Source of the DNA: Planctomycetaceae bacterium
GTDB lineage: Bacteria; Planctomycetota; Planctomycetia; Pirellulales; Pirellulaceae
DNA length: 8,730 bases
Reading direction: 5' to 3'
NCBI GenBank assembly: GCA_012965455.1
Contig: DTSG01000432.1
Coordinates: forward strand, 1 to 8,730
Under the pieces are notes generated by a model, which did not search any database, was not told where the DNA came from, and was given only the letters and a program-made list of their open reading frames with translations. Shown here piece after piece: positions 1 to 5,536 of the stretch (position 1 is its first letter; every line of letters starts with the position of its first letter). A program made the position numbers and the translations under genes.

Positions 1-4
1 GGCG

Positions 5-232
5 TCACGGGCCGTAGCGGCGGTGGGGCGTATAGCTGATTTGTTGAATCGGACCGTTTGTAGGTGCTGCTGGTGTGACGGTCGATTGTGGAGCAGCGGG
101 AGACGTATCCGATATATGTACCGTTGCTAGGGGTCGCATTTGTTGTTGCGGAAGGTTGCAGGCGGTTAAGCTGAGAACCAAGGCAGCGAGGGAAGCAAAC
201 CTTAAATGCAGTCTGTGATGTTTTGAGCGCAT
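5..232 (-). CDS. Small putative lipoprotein, 75 aa, function unknown
   Basis: I do not recognise this family. From the ATG at 232 the protein opens with a basic stretch (MRSKHHRLHLRF), then a hydrophobic core ending in L-T-A-C, a good lipobox that puts the lipid-modified Cys near residue 25. The mature part is only about 50 residues, rich in Pro, Thr, Ala and Gln, and ends in RRYGP before a TGA stop at 5-7. It therefore looks like a lipid-anchored flexible peptide with no room for a folded enzyme domain. An in-frame ATG at 280 would add 16 residues ahead of the signal sequence and overlap the upstream gene by 41 bases. I prefer 232 because the signal peptide then starts correctly and the gap to the preceding stop is 7 bases. 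That spacing suggests co-transcription with the secreted protein upstream. There is no clear Shine-Dalgarno sequence. Confidence 0.6.
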   Translation of the reverse strand: MRSKHHRLHLRFASLAALVLSLTACNLPQQQMRPLATVHISDTSPAAPQSTVTPAAPTNGPIQQISYTPHRRYGP

Positions 233-239
233 GATGGAA

Positions 240-1079
240 TCAACGGGGAATGGGAAATGATATTGGGCGTGCGGCTGCACGGGTTATGGGAGCGACATTA
301 GTAGATGCGGATGTTGTAAATCCGGCGGGTGTTGTGGACGCTGAAGTGTTGGCTGCCGGTAGTAACGGAGTGGCTATGATCTGGATTGGAGGTGAGGAAA
401 ACATAAACCGGCGAGTTTGTGCGTTTAGCTGAGGATAACGTGACCCGATCCGCAATATGGCGACAGGGCGGCCGAGTTTGTCAGCAACGTGCAGCGGATC
501 TTCGGTATAGCTAATATCCAATGTGCGTTGACGACCAATGGGTTCGTCCACTGGGATCGGGTTAGTCGGATCTTCGAGATAGATCACTCGCGTCACGTAA
601 AATCCCTGCACCGCCATCTTGATCTCTCGCAGTGACAATTGAATTGGAATAGCAAATTTGGCTTCCAAGCCACGAGGCGGGTAAATGCGATTGATGACTT
701 CGATACTGGGGAATACTTCAACGCCCTCTAGTCCAGGAATATTCGTAATTTTCATGCGGTAGACAGCGCCGATTAGCATACCGGCTTTAGTTGGCGCTAA
801 TAGTGAGGGTCCAAATTGACCGTTTGCTACAAAGGCGAGTTGAGTGCCTTGAGGCGCTCGAACTTCGATTGGTTGAAAGTAGCCTGGAATTGGCCCGCCG
901 CGAGACAGTAATCCTTGGCCAACTTGACCCGGTGGATGTAAGCCGGAGTCGCGAAAATGTCGATCGCGAAGTGAAGATGGCTCTTGGGCAGCAGTTGGCA
1001 AAGCGAATACTGTGGTGATGCAAATTAATGCTACGTACAGCAGTGGGCTCAGTTTGAGGTTTTGCAGAAGTCGTTTCAT
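240..1079 (-). CDS. Secreted protein of unknown function, 279 aa, paralogue of the preceding lipoprotein
   Basis: No named domain is recognised. The ATG at 1079 gives a clear signal peptide: basic MKRLLQNLK, a hydrophobic core, and a cleavage region around PTAAQ near residue 31. The in-frame start at 1121 would add 14 polar residues before it and is less likely. The mature protein has a conserved central region of about 110 residues. Signatures are YRMKITNIPG (about residues 107-116), VEVFPSIEV (120-128), GFYVTRVIYLEDP (159-171), and EDPLHVAD with AILRIG (193-212). The same motifs at the same spacing occur in the lipoprotein encoded just upstream, so the two arose by duplication. The last 40 or so residues are rich in Ala, Ser and Thr and probably disordered. 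It lies 120 bases after the upstream paralogue and 7 bases before the small lipoprotein. A periplasmic or surface role is inferred; no catalytic motif is visible. Confidence 0.8.
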   Translation of the reverse strand: MKRLLQNLKLSPLLYVALICITTVFALPTAAQEPSSLRDRHFRDSGLHPPGQVGQGLLSRGGPIPGYFQPIEVRAPQGTQLAFVANGQFGPSLLAPTKAGMLIGAVYRMKITNIPGLEGVEVFPSIEVINRIYPPRGLEAKFAIPIQLSLREIKMAVQGFYVTRVIYLEDPTNPIPVDEPIGRQRTLDISYTEDPLHVADKLGRPVAILRIGSRYPQLNAQTRRFMFSSPPIQIIATPLLPAANTSASTTPAGFTTSASTNVAPITRAAARPISFPIPR

Positions 1080-1142
1080 GTGTGAGACGGAAATGGGGGA
1101 CTGAGGATAACGAGTTTGCAATGCGTCTTTAAGGCAGGCAAA

Positions 1143-1168
1143 CCCACTGCTGAATAATCAACAGTGGG
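1143..1168 (-). terminator. Terminator-like hairpin between the two paralogous genes
   Basis: On the minus strand CCCACTGTTG and CAGCAGTGGG form a 10-bp stem with one G-U wobble around a 6-base AT-only loop, followed by only three T residues and then GCC. It starts about 30 bases after the stop of the 355-residue lipoprotein gene and lies about 60 bases before the start of the 279-residue secreted protein. The missing long T-tract makes it a weak intrinsic terminator. It could instead reduce readthrough or stabilise the 3' end of the upstream message. The same stem read on the plus strand has a C-A mismatch, so the structure is better on the strand being transcribed. Confidence 0.45.
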
Positions 1169-1199
1169 CGGCCTATAAACCTGTGTGTTTGGTATTTGC

Positions 1200-2267
1200 T
1201 TACGGAATCAATTGATTACGTACTGCACCTGGTTGAACATTCCGCGAGCTGGGTGTGAAGCTGTGTTCACGAATGCGAACTTCACTAACCGGTTTGGGAT
1301 AACTGTAACCTGGTACCTGTCGCATGTGCACATTGAAGTCATTGACTGGTGCTGGCATGTCGACCTTGGTGTGGTTATGGAGCGTATAGCTTTGTAGACC
1401 AGCAGGTCCACCAAGCGGTAAATGTGGTGGTCCCGGAAGTCCCAAGGGAGTAGCAGTCACTGGAATTCCCCACGGCGCTGTTGTTGCGCCTGCGACGTAA
1501 CCGCCTTGGACCATACTTGGAATCGCCATTTGACCTTGCGGTGCCATTGCTCCGTAGAATGCTGCCGGAGCCGCTGCCGTAGGAGCATGAACTGATTGGA
1601 CCTTATTGCCCATGCGGATGATAGCCATGATGCTACCGCGACGGTCGGCTTCGACAATCGGATCATCGCCCGGATCAAGTCGTGTGCTGACCAATGTTTC
1701 CACGTTAGCTAATGCGAGGTCTTGGAATTCCGGATCTGGTAGGTAAATGACTTTGGTGACATAGTTGCCAGTGGCAACTTGGTCAAAGTCTTCATTGGTG
1801 AACTGCACAGGTACTGCGTTATGGTCGAGGTAAGCTGCTGTACGAGGGTTAATCGGAGCAACTTCGATTGTGGGGAACAATTCCACCGCTTCATGGCCAG
1901 GAATGTTGCTCAACTTCATGCGTATCATATTACCGTTAGTTCCCACGTGGAAATCGAAACGTGCTGGTGCAATGAGTGTTTGACCCGAATAGGAACCGTT
2001 GTAAGTTGTGTCGAGGTCAATTTGCATGCCGTCAGGTTTATTGAAAATCGCTTGGATTGACATTCCCGCTGCCGCCGGTCCTTGCGGCATCATCATGGCG
2101 ACTGGTTGCTGTTGAGGCATCAGGACTCCAGGTCCAGGGCCATCAACGCCAGGTCCTTGATGAGCAAGTTGCTCAGCAGGTGGTAGATTGTATTGTTGCA
2201 TTGTTCCGCAACCAGTTGTCAAAAGTGCGGCAATCGCGATTGCTGCCCAGATTCGTGGGATAGTCAT
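1200..2267 (-). CDS. Putative lipoprotein of unknown function, 355 aa
   Basis: No named domain is recognised. The ATG at 2267 is chosen because it directly begins a short signal peptide (MTIPRIW then a hydrophobic core) ending in L-L-T-T-G-C, an acceptable lipobox with lipid-modified Cys at residue 20. It also has GAGGGG about 7 bases upstream, the best ribosome site in this block. Starts at 2282 and 2321 give longer, less signal-like N-termini. After the Cys comes a Pro/Gln/Gly/Met-rich linker of about 50 residues. A conserved region follows at about 113-222: IRMKLSNIPG, VELFPTIEV, GNYVTKVIYLPDP, then DP, EAD and AIIRMG. The C-terminal third is Pro/Gly/Ala-rich and probably extended. The conserved region matches the next gene without gaps. 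First gene of the leftward block, diverging from the gene at 2559. A surface or periplasmic structural role is only inferred. Confidence 0.8.
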   Translation of the reverse strand: MTIPRIWAAIAIAALLTTGCGTMQQYNLPPAEQLAHQGPGVDGPGPGVLMPQQQPVAMMMPQGPAAAGMSIQAIFNKPDGMQIDLDTTYNGSYSGQTLIAPARFDFHVGTNGNMIRMKLSNIPGHEAVELFPTIEVAPINPRTAAYLDHNAVPVQFTNEDFDQVATGNYVTKVIYLPDPEFQDLALANVETLVSTRLDPGDDPIVEADRRGSIMAIIRMGNKVQSVHAPTAAAPAAFYGAMAPQGQMAIPSMVQGGYVAGATTAPWGIPVTATPLGLPGPPHLPLGGPAGLQSYTLHNHTKVDMPAPVNDFNVHMRQVPGYSYPKPVSEVRIREHSFTPSSRNVQPGAVRNQLIP

Positions 2268-2377
2268 TATTTTGCCCCTCATTGCGGTTTTAAAAGCACA
2301 CAGATTCATTTGATTTGCCAAGTTTCGTTTGAAGTGGTTTGTTTTTTCATTACAAAAGGTCGGTCTGTTGTTTGAAC

Positions 2378-2406
2378 TAGACCCCTTTCCTCGTGTTTCC
2401 TACAAT
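2378..2406 (+). promoter_or_regulatory. Candidate sigma70-like promoter for the gene at 2559
   Basis: TAGACC (2378-2383, four of six matches to TTGACA) and TACAAT (2401-2406, five of six matches to TATAAT) are separated by exactly 17 bases. Transcription would start near 2413, giving a leader of about 145 bases before the ATG at 2559. The -10 box overlaps the start of the 39-codon ORF at 2405, so this promoter could not express that ORF from its first ATG. Planctomycete promoters are poorly defined, so the match is suggestive only. Confidence 0.3.
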
Positions 2407-2524
2407 GATGCGACCTAAGTTCAAGGGCCGAATCCTTGCTTGGTTTGCGTTATTACTAACGAATAGTGTAAGAGCGCAAAAGAAAACACTGATTCCTATG
2501 AGTGATGTAATCGGCTATACCTAA
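2405..2524 (+). CDS. Possible small secreted peptide, 39 aa
   Basis: This short ORF starts ATG-ATG and ends with TAA at 2522-2524. Its translation looks like a textbook signal peptide: a basic n-region (RPKFKGR), a hydrophobic core (ILAWFALLLTNS) and a cleavage-like SVRA before QKK near residue 24. The mature part would be about 15 residues. It ends 34 bases before the ATG of the 369-residue protein, in a different frame, so it is not that protein's missing N-terminus. There is no Shine-Dalgarno sequence ahead of it, and a candidate -10 box overlaps its start. It could be a real micropeptide, a leader ORF controlling the next gene, a decayed gene start, or chance. Conservation in relatives would decide. 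Confidence 0.3.
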   Translation: MMRPKFKGRILAWFALLLTNSVRAQKKTLIPMSDVIGYT

Positions 2525-2558
2525 CCCGAATCTTTGACAAAATCGTCATAACCTGCAT

Positions 2559-3668
2559 ATGAAGTACAAATTACCCATTATTACAGCCCTGATTTCCGTC
2601 GGGGTTATTGCTGTGATCAACGGTATTGGCTCATCTTTCCTTCCTGGCTTACCAAAATCCCCTGAATTCACAAATCAGAGTGTTCCGGAACTGGAACCGG
2701 TGGCTGATACGTCGGCAGCGGGAAAGCGACATGACGTAGTCGATGAAGCGGCGCCAACTGATCAAAGTGAGCAGCTGGCAGAGCAAGTGACCGGTTCTTC
2801 TATAGAGGAAGCAGAGCAGGGGAGTGAAGAGTTAACGGCAGAGAGGTTGTTGCGGAGCGCTGTGCTAGCAGTTTCGACTGAAAGTAACTTGCAGGCTTCT
2901 GTGCGGCATAAGATCAACTTGTTTGACCAGCAATTGGTCGGTACTGGGCATTACAGCCAATTCGGTGAAGGACCTATCAAACGCTTGCGATTGGAACTCA
3001 AGACGCAAGTTGGCAAGACGACCACCAGCATTACTCAGGTCTGCGACGGTCGGCACTTGTGGTTGCGGGAGAATTTTCCAGATTCAGTGCAGTTAAGTCG
3101 AATAGACGTTCGCCAAGTGCGGACGCGTTTGGAGCAGTTACAGCGAGCAAAGCAAACTGATCAATCAGACCAAGCCATCATCCCACAATTGGATTGGGGG
3201 GCGAACATCGCGATGGGCGGATTGCCGCGTGTGTTAGCAGCGGTGGAAGATAGTTTCAATTTTTCGGTTGTTCGGCGAGCGACATTTGAAGACGTACCGG
3301 TGTGGGTAATCTTAGGCCAGTGGAAGCCGGAAGTTCGCGACAAGATACAATCTCGGTTTCGTGTTCGCCGCGGGAATTTATTGACGCACATGCCCAATGC
3401 AGTACGGATTGTTTTAGGCCGCGACGAACAGTTTCAATATTTTCCACGGGAGATTCAGTACCTGCGAGTGGTGGAAGGGGCGACGGAAGAGTTTGTGACG
3501 GCCACAGCATTGGTAACGCTGCAGTTTTACGATTACACACGGAAGGTAGCGATGAATCGATCACAGTTCGATTACCAGCGAGGCGACCAGATTATTGTGG
3601 ATCGCACCCAAGCATTTCTTGAAAAGTATCTGCCCGAACCGCAGCAAGTGGCTAGCGTCGAAGAATAG
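2559..3668 (+). CDS. Membrane-anchored exported protein, possible LolA-like fold, 369 aa
   Basis: The ATG at 2559 gives an N-terminal hydrophobic segment (residues 5-23) that is a signal anchor or uncleaved signal peptide; no lipobox Cys follows. Residues 40-93 are an acidic, Gln/Glu-rich linker. The folded part begins near 94. Residues 111-170 alternate like beta strands: a QQLVGTGHYSQ turn, the basic/hydrophobic KRLRLELKTQ, and VCDGRHLWL. That pattern resembles LolA/LppX-type lipoprotein-carrier folds as found in many planctomycete proteins. A second half (220-360) includes GGLPRVLAAVEDSF, FEDVPVWVILGQW and the C-terminal QAFLEKYLP helix. The LolA-like reading rests on pattern alone and is tentative; the protein is longer than classical LolA (about 200 residues). 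A role in handling lipids or lipoproteins in the periplasm is inference. The next gene is 110 bases downstream on the same strand and may be co-transcribed. Confidence 0.75.
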   Translation: MKYKLPIITALISVGVIAVINGIGSSFLPGLPKSPEFTNQSVPELEPVADTSAAGKRHDVVDEAAPTDQSEQLAEQVTGSSIEEAEQGSEELTAERLLRSAVLAVSTESNLQASVRHKINLFDQQLVGTGHYSQFGEGPIKRLRLELKTQVGKTTTSITQVCDGRHLWLRENFPDSVQLSRIDVRQVRTRLEQLQRAKQTDQSDQAIIPQLDWGANIAMGGLPRVLAAVEDSFNFSVVRRATFEDVPVWVILGQWKPEVRDKIQSRFRVRRGNLLTHMPNAVRIVLGRDEQFQYFPREIQYLRVVEGATEEFVTATALVTLQFYDYTRKVAMNRSQFDYQRGDQIIVDRTQAFLEKYLPEPQQVASVEE

Positions 3669-3766
3669 CAGCTCAACTCGCAGCTCTGAAAGGCACTGGG
3701 GCACTACCGATATTTTGCATCCGAGTTTAAACTGACAATGGTTTAACAACTCGCATTCGTTCAAAT

Positions 3767-3771
3767 AGGAA
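3767..3771 (+). promoter_or_regulatory. Ribosome binding site deciding a GTG start
   Basis: AGGAA lies 7 bases before the GTG at 3779, one of the few clear Shine-Dalgarno sequences in the window. It supports the GTG as the true start of the membrane protein, because the first hydrophobic helix begins only four residues later. Confidence 0.6.
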
Positions 3772-3778
3772 TTCCTCA

Positions 3779-4480
3779 GTGGCTCGGATTTATTTAGTAC
3801 TGGGAAGCTTTGCCGTCAGTCTTTTGATTGCTAATTTCGGTGTTGGCATTTGGGTCGGGGACCTCAATGGCGTAGCGGATCGGATGCAACATGAGGCTCA
3901 GCAATACAAGGTTGCTCGCGGCAACGGAGAGCAGGGGGCAATTGATGACGCGCGGGAGTCGATGCTGGCAGCATCCGCAGACTTAACTCCGATCAAGAAA
4001 CGGCACGGTATCCATTTTCTGTTAGGCGTGTTATCCGCATTGGTATGTGTTTTGGTCAACGGAATTGCGATGACCTATTTCATTGGGTCCAGTAAATGGT
4101 GTTCTGAGGTTGTTGATACCTATAGTTTGGATTTGAGTTACCTGCGCAAGAGCCGCACTTTGAAGCGGCGGGCCTACCCTTGGACAATAAGCGGTGTGGC
4201 GGCGATTGTGGCTATTGTCGCTTTTGGCGCTGCGTCAGATCCTGCTACGCAAATCGAATCGTCGGCAAGTTGGGTTACTCCGCATATGATCGTTGCCATT
4301 GTTGGCACGATGTGGTTAATCGTGTCGTTCTTAAACCAAGCTGGTCTTATCGGCGCTCATTACGATGTGATAAATGAAATCGTTGCGGCAGTTGAAGTTC
4401 GCCGAGCAGAGATTGGCCAAGCGGACGCCGAACAAATCGAAAGTCTAGGAGAAACCACCTCGCTAGAAATTGACGAGTAG
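3779..4480 (+). CDS. Four-helix integral membrane protein of unknown function, 233 aa
   Basis: The family is not recognised by name. Starting at GTG 3779, four hydrophobic helices are visible at about residues 4-27, 77-103, 134-153 and 165-187. Between helices 1 and 2 is a loop of about 50 residues (28-76), polar and probably helical. Between 2 and 3 is a motif-like stretch, TYFIGSSKWCSEVVDTY (99-115), followed by the strongly basic KSRTLKRR (124-131). By the positive-inside rule that loop should face the cytoplasm, placing the 28-76 loop outside. The C-terminal tail (188-233) is acidic and ends in EIDE. The Trp-Cys motif before the basic patch looks conserved in style, but no cofactor-binding function can be assigned. 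It sits 110 bases behind the 369-residue protein and converges on the CvpA-type gene, with 6 bases between the stop codons. Confidence 0.8.
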   Translation: MARIYLVLGSFAVSLLIANFGVGIWVGDLNGVADRMQHEAQQYKVARGNGEQGAIDDARESMLAASADLTPIKKRHGIHFLLGVLSALVCVLVNGIAMTYFIGSSKWCSEVVDTYSLDLSYLRKSRTLKRRAYPWTISGVAAIVAIVAFGAASDPATQIESSASWVTPHMIVAIVGTMWLIVSFLNQAGLIGAHYDVINEIVAAVEVRRAEIGQADAEQIESLGETTSLEIDE

Positions 4481-4486
4481 TGTCGT

Positions 4487-5047
4487 CTAGTCGCTTTCAG
4501 TGGCGTCTAGTAGCGGTTCAAGAAGTTCATCCGCTTCAACCAGATCGTGCAGTTGCTGTAGATAATCGTTGAGTGAATCCTGCAGTTCAGTTGGAATGAT
4601 TGGTTCGACGATATCTAGCACGCGGGAAACATATGGTCCTGACTTAGATTTGGCGATGCGATTGTGCATATCCTCGCCGCCAAAAGCTATGGCACACATG
4701 GTTAGAATTGTACATAAAAGCACACCATTGACGATGCCCAATAGTGCGCCAGTTTGGCGATCAAAAGTCTTCATTTCATATTTTTCGATTCGCTTAGCGC
4801 AGAAGGCAAATAGCATCCAAATGCCGAGCGAGGTCAGCAGATACAACGATGCCATGGCGATGAACTTGTTCCACGGTTCATCCACGCCGCTAAGCGCCTC
4901 GGCCAGCTCTGGATGAAACTCTCGCGCCACAAAAAAACTAATGACGATCGACGCCACCATCGCAATCTGCCAAGCCATACCTTTTACGGCTCCGATGATT
5001 ACGGAGAACCCTAATACGGCGAGCATGATGATGTCGTAATTTTGCAT
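4487..5047 (-). CDS. cvpA: CvpA family inner-membrane protein, 186 aa
   Basis: CvpA-family proteins are small inner-membrane proteins, named from colicin V production in Escherichia coli and linked there to envelope homeostasis; their exact activity is unclear. The family pattern is present. Four hydrophobic helices lie at about 5-22, 26-43, 61-83 and 99-121. The typical opening is here: YDIIMLAVLG then IIGAVKGM. DRQTGALLGIVNGVLL (96-111) matches the usual DR-GA-G-GV segment before helix 4. SKSGPYVSRVLDIVEPIIP (134-152) corresponds to the usual amphipathic post-helix region, and an acidic helical tail follows. Length is normal for the family. I chose the ATG at 5047, which starts right before helix 1 and has GGAAG upstream at long spacing. 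A GTG at 5068 would add seven residues and is possible. It is the last gene of the leftward operon, 34 bases after dtd. The symbol denotes the family; strict orthology is not shown. Confidence 0.85.
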   Translation of the reverse strand: MQNYDIIMLAVLGFSVIIGAVKGMAWQIAMVASIVISFFVAREFHPELAEALSGVDEPWNKFIAMASLYLLTSLGIWMLFAFCAKRIEKYEMKTFDRQTGALLGIVNGVLLCTILTMCAIAFGGEDMHNRIAKSKSGPYVSRVLDIVEPIIPTELQDSLNDYLQQLHDLVEADELLEPLLDATESD

Positions 5048-5081
5048 AGAGGGGGATACTTCCGCCACTAAGACGGTTGAA

Positions 5082-5522
5082 TTACCAAGATTCCAGTACC
5101 AAAGTCACTGGCCCATCATTCACTATTGTCACCTGCATGTCAGCCCCAAAAAGTCCCGCGGCGACTCGGATACCATGTTTTGCTGCTTCAATCGTAAATT
5201 GTTCGTATAGAGGTTCGGCTATTTCCGGGGCAGCGGCGTCGACAAAACTGGGCCGGCGTCCTTTACGGCAATTGCCCCAAAGCGTGAATTGACTGACGAC
5301 TAACATTTCTCCTTTGTTATCGAGCAGTGAGCGATTCATTTTCCCATGATCATCGCTAAAGATTCTGAGGCCTACGAGTTTGTCGACCATCTGTGTTATT
5401 TCTTTGTCAGTATCGTCTGGGCCAATTCCGACGAACACCAACATTCCACCCTCGATCTGCCCAACAACGCTACGGGCTACTGAGACGCTTGCATGACTTA
5501 CTCTTTGAACAACAACTCGCAT
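5082..5522 (-). CDS. dtd: D-aminoacyl-tRNA deacylase (Dtd), 146 aa
   Basis: Dtd is a cytoplasmic homodimeric proofreading enzyme. It hydrolyses D-amino acids (classically D-tyrosine) from mischarged tRNA and also removes glycine mischarged on tRNA-Ala. The sequence has the complete family signature. It opens MRVVVQRVSHASVSV, and SQFTL (77-81) is the first active-site motif, followed by KGRRPSF (87-93). FGADM (125-129) leads to NDGPVT (135-140), which carries the Gly-cisPro motif that enforces D-chirality selection. It ends LVLES-W. Length matches the family norm of about 145-150 residues and no key residue is missing. The ATG at 5522 is the natural start, 14 bases after the TPR gene's stop. 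It is the only clearly cytoplasmic enzyme in an operon of envelope proteins, so its link to its neighbours is probably co-transcription without shared function. Confidence 0.97.
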   Translation of the reverse strand: MRVVVQRVSHASVSVARSVVGQIEGGMLVFVGIGPDDTDKEITQMVDKLVGLRIFSDDHGKMNRSLLDNKGEMLVVSQFTLWGNCRKGRRPSFVDAAAPEIAEPLYEQFTIEAAKHGIRVAAGLFGADMQVTIVNDGPVTLVLESW

Positions 5523-5536
5523 AGGAATGCTTCTAC

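Larger units (their letters stand above)
2268..2558. promoter_or_regulatory. Divergent intergenic control region
   Basis: This 291-base stretch separates the leftward lipoprotein gene from the rightward gene at 2559, so promoters for both should lie here. It contains a candidate sigma70-like promoter facing right, a 39-codon ORF, and a 7-bp inverted repeat (TTGAACT at 2372-2378, AGTTCAA at 2418-2424) that brackets the candidate -10 box and could be an operator or chance. For the leftward gene I see only a weak candidate: minus-strand TGTAAT at 2354-2349 without a good -35. No tRNA, riboswitch or strong terminator is visible. Confidence 0.5.

Noticed and set aside
250..432. 60-codon plus-strand ORF opposite the secreted-protein tail
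   Set aside because: It mirrors the low-complexity Ala/Ser/Thr tail of the minus-strand gene and has no support of its own.
1779..2060. 93-codon plus-strand ORF opposite the 355-residue lipoprotein gene
   Set aside because: It runs antisense to the region conserved with the neighbouring paralogue; conservation belongs to the minus-strand frame.
2534..2539. Perfect TTGACA just before the gene at 2559
   Set aside because: A -10 box at normal spacing would fall on the start codon itself and none is present, so it does not form a usable promoter for this gene.
3256..3622. Overlapping ORFs of 102 codons (minus) and 106 codons (plus) inside the 369-residue gene
   Set aside because: Both are out-of-frame readings of a well-supported gene, with unnatural composition and no recognisable feature.
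3722..3753. AT-rich imperfect hairpin centred on GTTTAAAC between the two rightward genes
   Set aside because: The stem is AT-rich, needs a 2-base bulge and has no T-tract; too weak to call a terminator.
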